A stretch of 64,000 bases of DNA from assembly GCA_040506775.1 (NCBI GenBank), contig JBEVWC010000027.1:161127-225126 (forward strand), given 5' to 3'. The notes under the pieces are model-generated. The model worked only from the letters and a program-made list of their open reading frames with translations, did not search any database and was not told where the DNA came from. Shown in pieces: positions 18,978-29,054 of the stretch. The first letter of the stretch is position 1, and each line of letters starts with the position of its first letter. The translations under genes were made by a program, and so were the position numbers. This stretch comes from Thiodiazotropha sp040506775 (GTDB taxonomy: Bacteria > Pseudomonadota > Gammaproteobacteria > Chromatiales > Chromatiaceae).

Positions 18978-21644
18978 ATGAAACCACTGTTGTCGATTAA
19001 GCGACATCTCTATTTCATGTTCGGCTCCTTAGCCTTTATTGAAGCAGGTATCATTGCCGTATGTATGTGGCTGCTCACACCAGAATCCCCTACCCCAGCA
19101 ATCATCTTCAGTCTGGCGCTTGCACTGGCACTCACGCTCGCATTGACCTGGATCGTGACAACTCGACTGTCCGATTCCCTGTCGGACTATTCCAAATGCG
19201 TGGAAATGATTACTGCTGGTACGTGGGTAAAGCAATGGCCCATCCCATTTAGCAAGGAATTTGATCGACTGAGGGACAATCTCCAGGGAATGGCTGTTAA
19301 ATTTCAAAATCGTGAAAATGCCTTTCGTGAGAATGAACAACGACTCAAAGAGCTTGTATCCAATGTACCCGGCGTTGTTTATCAGTTCATGGCGACTACT
19401 CCCGATGCAGTCGAAAGCCAAAGTTCTGTTATAACAGTCATACGTGAAAAGTGCCCAGAAATACTGGGCATCGACCCGGAGCCCGAGCGGTTTTTCGATG
19501 AGTTCGTCGCTTGCCTTCCGGAAGCCGATCAACCCGGCTTTCTATTGTCTATCCAACAGGCGGTAGCAAATCAGAGCGCCTGGCATTACGAAGGTCAATT
19601 CATAAAACCCGGCGGTGACAAGATTTGGTTCGAAGCCCACTCAGTTCCCAGACAGGTGGGAAATCAAACAGTATTCTATGGCTTAGTGACCGATATCACG
19701 GAACGCAAACACATGGAGCAGGCTCTTAGTGAAAATCAACAACGGCTCGATCTTGCTCTCTCCGGCGCCAACGAAGGGATCTGGGATTGGGACCTCATAC
19801 GCAATGAAGTCTATTTCGATACACGCTACTACACCATGGCGGGTTATCTACCCTATGAGTTCCCAAGTGCGCTCGAAGAGTGGGAGCAACGCACGCATAC
19901 AGATGACTTAGAACGAGTCAAATCAGTTGTAGATAAATATCTGACCGGTGAACTCGAGAGCTTCGAGGTGGAATTTCGCTTCCTACGCAAAGATGGCAGA
20001 TACATGTGGATACAGGGCAGAGGAAAGATTGTAGACCGTGACGAAGCAGGGAAGCCACTTCGCTTCATCGGCACTCACACGGATATTTCTCATCGCAAGA
20101 GCATGGAAAAGTCACTCCGACTCACCCAGTTCATTTTCGACAAAGCACCGATCGGCATCTGGAAAATGGGGAAAGGTGGCGAGGTCCTCGACGTCAATGA
20201 AATGGGATGCTCAAGCCTTGGCTACACCCGAGATGAGCTCCAGCAGATGACCGTATTCGATTTCGCTCCCGGCTTCGAAAAGGAAGATTGGAAGTACGGC
20301 ATCAGCGTGTTGAAGAAAGAAAATACCAGAACGGTGGAAGCCCAGCATCAGCGCAACAATGGCGAAATCTTTCCAATCCAGGTGATCGAGAACGTCATGC
20401 ACTTTGAAGGCGAAGAATTCCATGTGGCCTTTGTTCAGGACATCACAGAACGTAAGCGTGATGAAAAAGAGCTCTATCGATTACGTAACTATCTCACCAA
20501 TATCATCGATTCCATGCCATCCGCTCTGATAGGCGTTGACAGCGAAGGTCGCGTTACCCAATGGAACAAAACCGTGGAACACGCCACTGGCGTCGACGCC
20601 GACAGCGCCCGGGGCAGTAAAATCGTCGATCTGCTGCCCTGGATGTCGACGGTTACTGAGAAGATCATCCATAGCATCCGTACACGGGAGGTCATCCACG
20701 AGCAGGCCAATACTCGCCCCTGTGATAACCACGCCTGTTACGAAGATGTCACCATCTATCCACTGGTAACGAACGGCGTCGAGGGCGCGGTTATCCGGAT
20801 CGACGATGTCTCTGAGAAAGTAAAACTTCAGGAAATGATGATTCAAAGTGAAAAGATGCTATCGGTAGGCGGTCTTGCTGCCGGCATGGCGCACGAGATC
20901 AATAACCCGCTTGCCGGCATCCTGCAGACTGCGAATGTGCTGTCCAACCGACTGGTGGATAAACTGGACAACTCCATCAGCATCAAGGCAGCAGAAGTGG
21001 CTGGCACCACAACAGAGGCCATCCAGACCTTCATGCAGGATCGTGGGATTCCACGCATGCTCGATGCAATCAAGGACTCAGGCAGTCGTATTGCGGAAAT
21101 TGTAGACAACATGCTCAGCTTTGCGCGAAAAGGCAGCGCCACGATCACCTCCCATTCCCTCAACGAGCTTGTGGACAAGTCCATCAAACTGGCCATGGCG
21201 GACTATGACCTAAAGAAGGAATATGATTTTAAGCAAATTGAGATTCTCAGAGAGTATGATGATCAACTGCCTGACATACCCTGCGAAGGCGCAAAGATAC
21301 AGCAGGTTATCCTGAATCTACTGAGTAACGGCGCGCAGGCCATGGCACAGAACGAAACAGCGCCATCTCGATTCATCCTGCGTACCTATCTCGACCAACC
21401 GGCCAAGCAGGTTTGCCTGGAGATCGAAGATAATGGACCAGGCATGGACGAGAGCACACGCAAGCGGGTATTTGAACCCTTCTTCACCACCAAACCGGTT
21501 GGGGTCGGTACCGGTCTGGGTCTGAGCATTTCCTATTTCATCATTACCGAAAACCACCATGGCCACATGAGTGTTGAATCGTTGCCAGGAAAAGGCTCAC
21601 GCTTCAAGGTCTGCCTGCCGTTACACCGGGAGAGCTCAGCATGA
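18978..21644 (+). CDS. Multi-PAS sensor histidine kinase
   Basis: A membrane-anchored kinase of 888 residues. Two N-terminal spans (about 14-33 and 43-60) enclose almost no periplasmic loop, so sensing is probably cytoplasmic. A HAMP-like linker leads to four PAS segments, three ending in the PAC-type DITERK/DISHRK motif (around 245, 372 and 495) and the fourth spanning about 505-615. The H-box is AAGMAHEINNPLAGIL, and the ATPase domain shows LLSNGAQAM, EDNGPGMD and GVGTGLGLSI. It is followed by a receiver-only gene and a receiver-GGDEF-EAL gene, which are likely its phosphotransfer partners in a c-di-GMP pathway. Confidence 0.92.
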   Translation: MKPLLSIKRHLYFMFGSLAFIEAGIIAVCMWLLTPESPTPAIIFSLALALALTLALTWIVTTRLSDSLSDYSKCVEMITAGTWVKQWPIPFSKEFDRLRDNLQGMAVKFQNRENAFRENEQRLKELVSNVPGVVYQFMATTPDAVESQSSVITVIREKCPEILGIDPEPERFFDEFVACLPEADQPGFLLSIQQAVANQSAWHYEGQFIKPGGDKIWFEAHSVPRQVGNQTVFYGLVTDITERKHMEQALSENQQRLDLALSGANEGIWDWDLIRNEVYFDTRYYTMAGYLPYEFPSALEEWEQRTHTDDLERVKSVVDKYLTGELESFEVEFRFLRKDGRYMWIQGRGKIVDRDEAGKPLRFIGTHTDISHRKSMEKSLRLTQFIFDKAPIGIWKMGKGGEVLDVNEMGCSSLGYTRDELQQMTVFDFAPGFEKEDWKYGISVLKKENTRTVEAQHQRNNGEIFPIQVIENVMHFEGEEFHVAFVQDITERKRDEKELYRLRNYLTNIIDSMPSALIGVDSEGRVTQWNKTVEHATGVDADSARGSKIVDLLPWMSTVTEKIIHSIRTREVIHEQANTRPCDNHACYEDVTIYPLVTNGVEGAVIRIDDVSEKVKLQEMMIQSEKMLSVGGLAAGMAHEINNPLAGILQTANVLSNRLVDKLDNSISIKAAEVAGTTTEAIQTFMQDRGIPRMLDAIKDSGSRIAEIVDNMLSFARKGSATITSHSLNELVDKSIKLAMADYDLKKEYDFKQIEILREYDDQLPDIPCEGAKIQQVILNLLSNGAQAMAQNETAPSRFILRTYLDQPAKQVCLEIEDNGPGMDESTRKRVFEPFFTTKPVGVGTGLGLSISYFIITENHHGHMSVESLPGKGSRFKVCLPLHRESSA

Positions 21645-21799
21645 ATTCTAATACTAGCTTGCGCTACTTGATGATCATTTCTCTATTACCTGTCTGCACT
21701 TAACTGATAAGGCCAGAAACGATGTTCATCACACTTCAATCCCCAGTAGACTGACATATTCAGCGACGAATACGACCCTATTTCCGGATAAAGTTAGAC

Positions 21800-22180
21800 A
21801 TGACTACAATTCTTATTCTGGACGATGAACACATAATCCGACAGAGTCTGAGCGATTATTTCGATGACCAGGACTGGCAAACACATGTGGCCGAATCCGC
21901 AGAGATAGCGCTCGACCTATTGAAACAGCATACGTTTTCAGCAGCCATCGTGGATATCCGCCTCCCCGGCATTGATGGGAATGAGTTCATCCGCCGGAGT
22001 GCACCCCATCATCCCTCGATGGGTTTTCTGATCTGCACAGGATCACCGGACTTTTCAATACCTCCCGAGCTACACGAATTGCCCAATGTGTCTAGCTGGC
22101 TGTGCAGGAAGCCACTCAGAGATCTGACCGAACTCAAGCAACGGCTTGTTCAATTAATGAGTTACTTGAACACAGACTGA
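21800..22180 (+). CDS. Single-domain response regulator
   Basis: A stand-alone receiver of 126 residues. It has the acidic pair in ILDDEHI, the phosphoacceptor in AAIVDIRLPGIDGNEF (near residue 52) and a CheY-like end with the lysine in WLCRKPL. There is no output domain. It lies 155 bp after the PAS kinase and 9 bp before the GGDEF-EAL regulator, so it may act as a phosphate sink or shuttle. Confidence 0.9.
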   Translation: MTTILILDDEHIIRQSLSDYFDDQDWQTHVAESAEIALDLLKQHTFSAAIVDIRLPGIDGNEFIRRSAPHHPSMGFLICTGSPDFSIPPELHELPNVSSWLCRKPLRDLTELKQRLVQLMSYLNTD

Positions 22181-22189
22181 GTCATTACG

Positions 22190-24835
22190 ATGCAACCCCC
22201 CTCACCAATAGTCCGAATTCTCGTTGTTGACGATGAGGCGGTTATCCGTCATAGCTTTCAGGATCACCTTGAAGACATCGGCTATGAGGTGATCACAGCT
22301 GATAACGGTCAGACAGCCATCGAGCTTATCCGTCAATCACCGCCTGATCTGGTACTGACCGATCTACGTATGCCGGTAATGAACGGACTCGATTTAATAC
22401 GCCAATCCCGGCAATTGGCACCGGATCTTCCGATCATCGTGATCTCCGGCGCCGGCGTAATCGGAGACGCGATCCAGGCATTGCGCTTGGGCGCCTATGA
22501 CTACCTGATCAAACCTGTCGCAGGACAGGACATACTCGAACATACCATCGATCAGGCCCTTGAAAATACCCGTTTGATCCGGGAGAACCGAAACTATCAG
22601 GAACACCTGGAAAGTTTGGTCAATGAACGCACTCAAGAACTGGATGACATCAATACAAAGTTGGCCAACATCAACGCCCGTCTGCGTAAAATCGTGGATA
22701 CTGCCCGTGGCTTTTCAACCTGTAAGGATGTGGACAGCCTGACATCCCGCATTCTGGACGAGTTTGCCGACCATATGTCCGCCGCAGGCGGCAGCTTCTA
22801 TATTGTTCATGAAGAGGGTCTGCGACGCACCCATGTAATCGACGAAGGGCACACAGCCGAGTTCATTCCCTTTCCACTCGCAGTGCACTCCGTTTTCCAT
22901 CAAATACTCAAATCCGGCAAACCCCTGCTCATCCAGGACATCAGCAGTCAGCCCGATCTGTCACCAAGCGGTTGGGAAGCGTATCGTGATGCATCACTGC
23001 TGGCCTTCCCCCTGCTCCGCAAGGATGGAGCCGTCATGGGTCTGCTTACACTGCATGGTAAAGCGTCTGCGCCTTTCGCAGAAGAAGACAAGGAGATAGG
23101 AACTATTCTCGCCTCCTACAGCAGCGAAGCGATTCAATCGGTCAGCGTTACAGAGATCCTGCGCGTCAGTGAACAGCGTTTCAGGGAACTCGCCGATATG
23201 CTTCCGCTGACAATCTGCGAAATAGACACACAAGGTCTGATTACCTACACCAATCGTCAGGCATGTCAGTCATTCGGCTACAGAGATACCGACCTGAGCG
23301 GGATGAACATCACAGATATCGTAACCCCTGAATATCACGACAAGGTGACTTCTAACTCAACCAAGATCATGCGGGAGCTTAGGGCAAATACTGAAGGTAA
23401 CGAATACCAGGCACTACGCAAGGATGGCACCACCTTCCCGATACTCACCTATTCGTCCCCCATCGTCAGCAACGGAAATGTGATTGGCATTCGCACTGCA
23501 GCGGTAGACATCTCGCTACTCAAGAGCCAGCAGGAGCAGATCCTGAGGCATGCCCATTTCGACAGTCTGACCCAGTTGCCCAATCGTTTTCTCGTCCTTG
23601 ATCGTCTATCCCAACTGATCAAAGAGGCGCGCCGGACCGGCACCCAGGTCGCTGTGCTGTTTCTCGATCTGGACGATTTCAAGAAGATCAACGACACGCT
23701 CGGACACGACACCGGCGACCGCCTTCTGATCCAGGCCGCTGAGCGGCTGAATCAATCACTCCGCGATGGCGACACAGTCGGACGGCTGGGTGGCGATGAA
23801 TTTGTGGTCTTACTCGGTGGACTGAACACTCCTGATGACGCCCGTCCCGTGGCGGTCAGTATCCTGCAGCAGTTTCGCCAGGTATTCCAGCTCAACGGCC
23901 GTGACTTGCTGCTCACCTGCAGCCTGGGCATCGCCATCTATCCAACAGACAGTCAGACACCCAACGAGTTGCTTCGCAATGCAGATTCGGCGATGTACTT
24001 CTCAAAAGACGAGGGCCGCAACACGTTTAACTACTACACCAAAGACATGAACTCAGCCGCCCAACGGCGGCTCCTGCTCGAGGAACATCTGCATGGCGCA
24101 CTCGAACGCAATGAGTTATACATCCATTTCCAGCCACTGGTTGACACACGTAACCTGAAGGTGGTCGGCGCTGAGGCGCTGCTACGCTGGCACTCACCGG
24201 TGCTTGGCCAGATCTCGCCCGATGAGTTCGTACCGGTTCTGGAACAGACCGGACAGATCATCCCAGTCGGGCGTCATGTGTTGCGGGTGGCCCTTGAATT
24301 GACGGCACAATGGCGTGAATCAAGAGATTTCACCATCGCCGTCAACCTATCACCTCGTCAGTTCCGTGATCCGTCCCTGTTGACCTATGTGAACGAGTTA
24401 CTCGAATCCAACCAGTTACCCGGTGACACCCTCGAACTTGAAATCACCGAAGGTGTGCTCATGAGCGCGAATGTCTTTGTCGAGCATCTGCTCACGGACC
24501 TGAGTGAAGCTGGAATCAAACTTTCCATGGATGATTTCGGTACCGGCTATTCTTCACTTAGCTATCTTCGCAACTATCCGTTCAACACACTCAAAATCGA
24601 TCGCAGTTTCATCCAGGACATCTCCACCGATCCAGCCGATCGCGAACTGGTCAATGCCGCCATCACCATGGGACGGAATCTTGGTCTCAATGTTATTGCC
24701 GAAGGTGTCGAAACTCAGGAACAACTGGAGATTCTCAGATCACTCGATTGCAATCTGGCCCAGGGCTACCTGTTCAGCCAGCCGGTTTCCGCTGACTCAT
24801 TCACCGACTTGCTGGCAAACATGAATGAGCTTTGA
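22190..24835 (+). CDS. Response regulator with GAF, PAS, GGDEF and EAL domains
   Basis: A cytosolic 881-residue c-di-GMP enzyme with an N-terminal receiver (phosphoacceptor in LVLTDLRMPVMNG). A coiled-coil linker, a GAF domain (about 160-310) and a PAS domain (about 325-440) follow. The GGDEF domain (motif near 534) has an RxxD inhibitory site five residues before the motif. The C-terminal EAL domain begins near 600. The EAL half keeps the catalytic set: AEALLRW, VNLSPRQF, LEITEG, MDDFGTGYSSL, KIDRSF, VIAEGVE and AQGYLF. Both synthase and phosphodiesterase activities are therefore possible. Phosphorylation by the upstream PAS kinase is the likely input. Confidence 0.93.
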   Translation: MQPPSPIVRILVVDDEAVIRHSFQDHLEDIGYEVITADNGQTAIELIRQSPPDLVLTDLRMPVMNGLDLIRQSRQLAPDLPIIVISGAGVIGDAIQALRLGAYDYLIKPVAGQDILEHTIDQALENTRLIRENRNYQEHLESLVNERTQELDDINTKLANINARLRKIVDTARGFSTCKDVDSLTSRILDEFADHMSAAGGSFYIVHEEGLRRTHVIDEGHTAEFIPFPLAVHSVFHQILKSGKPLLIQDISSQPDLSPSGWEAYRDASLLAFPLLRKDGAVMGLLTLHGKASAPFAEEDKEIGTILASYSSEAIQSVSVTEILRVSEQRFRELADMLPLTICEIDTQGLITYTNRQACQSFGYRDTDLSGMNITDIVTPEYHDKVTSNSTKIMRELRANTEGNEYQALRKDGTTFPILTYSSPIVSNGNVIGIRTAAVDISLLKSQQEQILRHAHFDSLTQLPNRFLVLDRLSQLIKEARRTGTQVAVLFLDLDDFKKINDTLGHDTGDRLLIQAAERLNQSLRDGDTVGRLGGDEFVVLLGGLNTPDDARPVAVSILQQFRQVFQLNGRDLLLTCSLGIAIYPTDSQTPNELLRNADSAMYFSKDEGRNTFNYYTKDMNSAAQRRLLLEEHLHGALERNELYIHFQPLVDTRNLKVVGAEALLRWHSPVLGQISPDEFVPVLEQTGQIIPVGRHVLRVALELTAQWRESRDFTIAVNLSPRQFRDPSLLTYVNELLESNQLPGDTLELEITEGVLMSANVFVEHLLTDLSEAGIKLSMDDFGTGYSSLSYLRNYPFNTLKIDRSFIQDISTDPADRELVNAAITMGRNLGLNVIAEGVETQEQLEILRSLDCNLAQGYLFSQPVSADSFTDLLANMNEL

Positions 24836-24853
24836 ACGGATAGGGTCATTACA

Positions 24854-25474
24854 TCATCCGTCGAGAATCATTACGATCGTCTCCAGCATCGTCTGAGCGG
24901 AAAGATAGTCAATCGGGATTGGCCAATGCCCACTGCCCACTTCAAGCACCAATGAAGGAAAGCTGTGTACACCCAGGTCCCGGCTATGTTTGATCTCCTC
25001 TTCCAGCGTCCGCTGAGTTGAAGTGTTCCGTAGCGCTTCGGTGAATCTCTGGCGGTCGAGTCCGATTGCTTCGGCCAATGAAACAAGCACAGGCTCATCA
25101 GAGGGGTTGCGTGCCTCGAGGTAGTAGGCCTGCTGAATCGCCAGAATCATTTGCTCCTCTGCTTCAGGCATCAGGCTGCGCGCGGCTATCACCGCTCGGC
25201 AGGCAGGGTAGGTGGCGCGCCTCGGTGTCGTCTGCTTCCAGAATTCAAAATTGAATTCGGTGTCCGGCACTCTTTCCTGGATTCGCCGCCAGGTCGTCTG
25301 CAGGTGGTCGCGCATCGCTTGCGGCATCGGCTCATCGGTATCCGGCGCGAGTCCGCCGAGCAACCGGCTGTGGCTGATACCCGCAGGCAGGCATTGCCGC
25401 AGGGTCTGGAGTTGCGTACGAAAGGCCCAGCACCAACTGCACATGGGATCGTGTACATAGTAGAGGTGAGGCAT
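24854..25474 (-). CDS. DsbA-family thioredoxin-fold protein, FrnE/DsbA-like
   Basis: A 206-residue protein with the redox motif CSWC at residues 12-15 (HDPMCSWCWAF) and no signal peptide, so it is probably cytosolic. The helical insertion and the LGVHSFPSLVL cis-proline region fit the DSBA-like (PF01323) family, to which FrnE and HCCA isomerases belong. Likely a disulfide oxidoreductase; the partner is unknown. It is divergent from the exported aldo/keto reductase gene. Confidence 0.88.
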   Translation of the reverse strand: MPHLYYVHDPMCSWCWAFRTQLQTLRQCLPAGISHSRLLGGLAPDTDEPMPQAMRDHLQTTWRRIQERVPDTEFNFEFWKQTTPRRATYPACRAVIAARSLMPEAEEQMILAIQQAYYLEARNPSDEPVLVSLAEAIGLDRQRFTEALRNTSTQRTLEEEIKHSRDLGVHSFPSLVLEVGSGHWPIPIDYLSAQTMLETIVMILDG

Positions 25475-25629
25475 CTTGATTCACACGTTGCGGGAATAAA
25501 TGGTTGGAACCCGCCTCCAGATAAAAGGTTCTATTATGGAAAAGCGGGATGTGCTTCGCGAACCCTCAGCTAACAAGCCATGATGTCCGCGCCCAACGGT
25601 CTTGGGTCGCCCCGTTCCAGGAGAGCGAT

Positions 25630-26547
25630 ATGGTAACACGACGCAAACTGCTACAGATGACGGCCGCTTTAGCGGCCTGTGCCACACTGCCCTTACCCGC
25701 AAAACCCCGAACGGGTCTGCCGAAACGGACGATTCCCGTCAGCGGGGAAAAGATTCCCCTGCTCGGCATGGGCACCTGGCTCACCTTTGACGTGGGCGAT
25801 TATCCCATGCAGGTCGAACGCCGAGCCAGGGTGCTGAAGACCTTCCTGGATGGCGGCGGCGGTCTGGTCGACTCCTCGCCCATGTATGGCACCTCCGAGA
25901 AGACCGTCGGCCTCGCTCTGAAGCAGATCGAGCATCACGGTGAACTCTTCACCGCAACCAAGGTATGGACACCGACCCGCTGGTTGGGTATCGAACAGAT
26001 GGAGAACTCCCTGGGCCTCTGGGGTGTGGCTAAGTTCGATCTGATGCAGATTCACAATCTGCTCGACTGGAAAACCCATATGCAGACACTGAAAGAGTGG
26101 AAGGCCGAGGGGCGGGTCCGCTACATCGGTGTCACGACCTCTCATGGCCGACGTCATGAGGAACTGGAACAGGTGCTGCGGCAAGAACCCCTGGATTTTG
26201 TACAGTTCACCTACAATCTGCTTGACCGGGAGGTGGAGTCACGGCTGCTGCCGCTCGCTGCGGATCGGGGCATCGCGGTGATCATCAATCGACCCTTCAG
26301 ACGCGCTGCCCTGCTCGACGCACTCTCCGCCAAACCCCTGCCACCCTGGGCCGCTGAACTGGACTGCACCAGTTGGGCCCAGTACTGCCTGAAGTTTATC
26401 CTCTCCCACCCGCATGTGACCTGTGCGATTCCCGCCACCACCCGGGTCGATCACATGCAGGAAAACCTGCAGGCCGCCTCTGGCGTGTTGCCCGACCAGG
26501 CCACCCGCACACACATGCTAGACTACGTGAATGCTCTTTTGAGCTGA
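25630..26547 (+). CDS. Aldo/keto reductase with Tat-type signal
   Basis: A 305-residue member of the aldo/keto reductase superfamily. The N-terminus MVTRRKLLQMTAALAACATLPLP looks like a twin-arginine-type signal, suggesting export with bound cofactor. CCAGGAGAG upstream of the ATG at 25630 supports this start over the longer frame. The barrel shows LIPLLGMGTWLT-like entry, the catalytic aspartate and tyrosine in GLVDSSPMYGTSEKT, GVTTSHGRR, and a late Tim-barrel segment CAIPATTRVDHM. The physiological substrate is not evident. Confidence 0.87.
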   Translation: MVTRRKLLQMTAALAACATLPLPAKPRTGLPKRTIPVSGEKIPLLGMGTWLTFDVGDYPMQVERRARVLKTFLDGGGGLVDSSPMYGTSEKTVGLALKQIEHHGELFTATKVWTPTRWLGIEQMENSLGLWGVAKFDLMQIHNLLDWKTHMQTLKEWKAEGRVRYIGVTTSHGRRHEELEQVLRQEPLDFVQFTYNLLDREVESRLLPLAADRGIAVIINRPFRRAALLDALSAKPLPPWAAELDCTSWAQYCLKFILSHPHVTCAIPATTRVDHMQENLQAASGVLPDQATRTHMLDYVNALLS

Positions 26548-26737
26548 GCCGCTGAGGTACGCAAAGTATCGCGCCGGGTTAACGCCCTCTTATTCTGTGC
26601 TACGCCTGTGACTGTGTATCACAAAGGTCTTCGCCAGATCCGAGGTTCAGGGGCATTTGTACTGACGTCAGGAGACGCAAAGGCAGCGCTATGGCCACTC
26701 CCTATCAGGAGATTTAAGCCGCTTGCTCCAGAGGCTT

Positions 26738-28963
26738 TCAATGTCTTTCCAGTCGTTTCATCTCCGACTGGGCCCATCGCAACTGTTGGGATAACGACCT
26801 GGCCACATTACACAATACGGCCCATCGTGCGTCTCTGAATCCCTCTTCATGCAATGATTCGAAGCTGTTTCTGCTCAATACCAAGAGTTTTGCATCTCGA
26901 GTTGCGATAGCCGTAGCCGTCCTTGGTGCCGGATCTAAAAAGGCCTCCTCCCCAAAGAAGGAACCGGGCCCTAACTTCGCTAAACGTTTGTAGTGATAGA
27001 TTCTGGTGGGAAGCCTGATCTCAACCTGCCCGCTTTCGATAAAATATAACTTATCGCCAAATTCCCCATAGGCATATACCACCTCCTTTCTCTTTTTTGA
27101 GTCGGCACACATGACCGCCTTTAAAGCTTCGCGAGTTTCCTGGTTCAAATGCCTGAAGAGTTCTGTTTCGGTCAGTTCCATCTCATGCATCATCGAAGCA
27201 GGCTTACAGCCCAGGCTCTTCAGCAATTCGTTTTCAACGAACTCCAATGCACCATCCGTACTCTTGAAGGTTTTGACTTTCGGCAAACCCTTTGCGGGAC
27301 CCAGCCACTGCATCAACTTTCTCATCTTGCGACTTCGGGCAACACTATTTCTGACGTTCGAAAACACCATATGCCCGCCATGCGCATCCAGCCTTTTTAT
27401 CATTTGCCTGAACAGATTGAGACCCGATATGTCCATGGACTGAACACGCCGCATATTAAGCACCATCCAGACCGGCCGGTTCAGATCGGGAAGCAATTCC
27501 GTGAACAGTCTGTCCACGGTACCAAAGAACAGATTACCCCGCAGTTCGATATAAACGATTCGATCCCCGTATTGATCCAGTAAAGCGCTCTCTTCCTCGG
27601 TTCGATGCAAGAGGGAATGACGCTCTTTTCCCGTTGAATATTCGTGGACTACCCGCGCAGACACCAGGAGACGCATGAACAACAGGACCGCGCCAACAAC
27701 TCCTACACCAACACCGATCATAAGATCAAAGCTTAGCGTTGCAGTGAACACCAACAAGGCAACCACCCCATCGATACGGGTTTCGCTTCTGCGCAACCAG
27801 CGGGCAATATTCCATTCGATAAGCCCGGTGCCGACGAAGATGATCACACCCGCAAGCGCGCTGATCGGCAACCACTCACCCGCCGGCCTGAGAAACAGAA
27901 TCAGCATGACAAAGGTTATGCTGGTAATCACCGCCGACCAGCGTCGCCCACCGGATTTTATCGCGACCAGCGTGGCACCTTTGGTGCCGCCGCCTCCCAG
28001 CCCACCGAGCAGACCCGCAACAAGCTGCCCAATGCCCTGCGCCGCCAACTCTCTGTTGGCAGAGTGCCGCTCACCGGTTTGTTCATCCGCGACGACAGCC
28101 GTCAGAAGACAGTCGACAGAAGCAATCATTACAAGGGTCAACGCCGAGATGACGATAAATCCCCATGGCAACCCGCTGAACGAGATTGTGTCAGTGCTGA
28201 TATGACTGAAGTTGAATCCCGGTATGGTACCTACGACCCATGATTCGGGTATTGGACCCGGTGCAGCCAGCATCAGCAGATGAAACACCGCTACTCCAAC
28301 AACCAGCCCTGTGAGGACTGCGGGAAGTTTCGGCATAACCCGACTTACGATTAAACTTGAGGTGAATGTCAGCAGTGCGGTAACCACCGGGATTGAGATC
28401 CACCAACCTCCCCAACCCCCTGCTTCCACTCCGGAAAGGGATTTGAGCTGTGACACGACCATGAGAACGCCCACGCCACTGACGATCCCCGCGACAACCG
28501 GGTAAGGAATAAACTTAACCAGTTGCCCCCCTCCAATAGCTCCCAGCAGAAACTGGAAGACTCCCGTCAATCCAATCACAAGCGCGAGAACCAGGAGCAG
28601 GTCACTATCCTGCACGCCCAGCACTGCCACCGACGCCATGCAGCTCGAAAGAAAGATCGTGACAGGACCATTAGGCGCACTGATCATCCCGATGGTCGCG
28701 CCCCCCAAGCCGGAGATCAGTGACAGAGACGCCGCTCCGACCAGGCCGGCAAATGCACCGGTGGAGGCATCGAATCCCATCGCGAGAAACAGGGCGACTC
28801 CAAGCCCCATGGCCTGAGGCAAGGCAACAGCCGCTGCGGTAACGCCACCCAGCAAATCCCCGATCTTAAAGCCGGTGATCGCCGATCCTCGTCCACCCGG
28901 GTCGTGCACCACCTGCCCCGCTTTACCCGCGTCAACCTGGTCGGTGCTTACTGACGGGCGCAT
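26738..28963 (-). CDS. SulP-family anion transporter with STAS and cyclic-nucleotide-binding domains
   Basis: Inner-membrane transporter of about 741 residues. A 12-14 span SulP domain (about 30-420) is followed by a STAS domain (about 455-570) with MRRVQSMDISGLNLFRQM. A cNMP-binding domain (about 605-735) includes GEFGDKLYFIESGQVEIRL and GPGSFFGEEAFLDPAPRTATAIA. Members carry sulfate, bicarbonate or other anions; the added cNMP domain suggests gating by a cyclic nucleotide. Of two adjacent ATGs, the one at 28963 has AGGA at good spacing. It is not obviously in an operon. Confidence 0.9.
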   Translation of the reverse strand: MRPSVSTDQVDAGKAGQVVHDPGGRGSAITGFKIGDLLGGVTAAAVALPQAMGLGVALFLAMGFDASTGAFAGLVGAASLSLISGLGGATIGMISAPNGPVTIFLSSCMASVAVLGVQDSDLLLVLALVIGLTGVFQFLLGAIGGGQLVKFIPYPVVAGIVSGVGVLMVVSQLKSLSGVEAGGWGGWWISIPVVTALLTFTSSLIVSRVMPKLPAVLTGLVVGVAVFHLLMLAAPGPIPESWVVGTIPGFNFSHISTDTISFSGLPWGFIVISALTLVMIASVDCLLTAVVADEQTGERHSANRELAAQGIGQLVAGLLGGLGGGGTKGATLVAIKSGGRRWSAVITSITFVMLILFLRPAGEWLPISALAGVIIFVGTGLIEWNIARWLRRSETRIDGVVALLVFTATLSFDLMIGVGVGVVGAVLLFMRLLVSARVVHEYSTGKERHSLLHRTEEESALLDQYGDRIVYIELRGNLFFGTVDRLFTELLPDLNRPVWMVLNMRRVQSMDISGLNLFRQMIKRLDAHGGHMVFSNVRNSVARSRKMRKLMQWLGPAKGLPKVKTFKSTDGALEFVENELLKSLGCKPASMMHEMELTETELFRHLNQETREALKAVMCADSKKRKEVVYAYGEFGDKLYFIESGQVEIRLPTRIYHYKRLAKLGPGSFFGEEAFLDPAPRTATAIATRDAKLLVLSRNSFESLHEEGFRDARWAVLCNVARSLSQQLRWAQSEMKRLERH

Positions 28964-29054
28964 ACACATCCTGGAAGGCTATCCGCATGACTCCGACATT
29001 GGGAACCAGGCCGTCCGCCGGGCAATGCAATGAAACAGACGCGCACCAGTTGTG

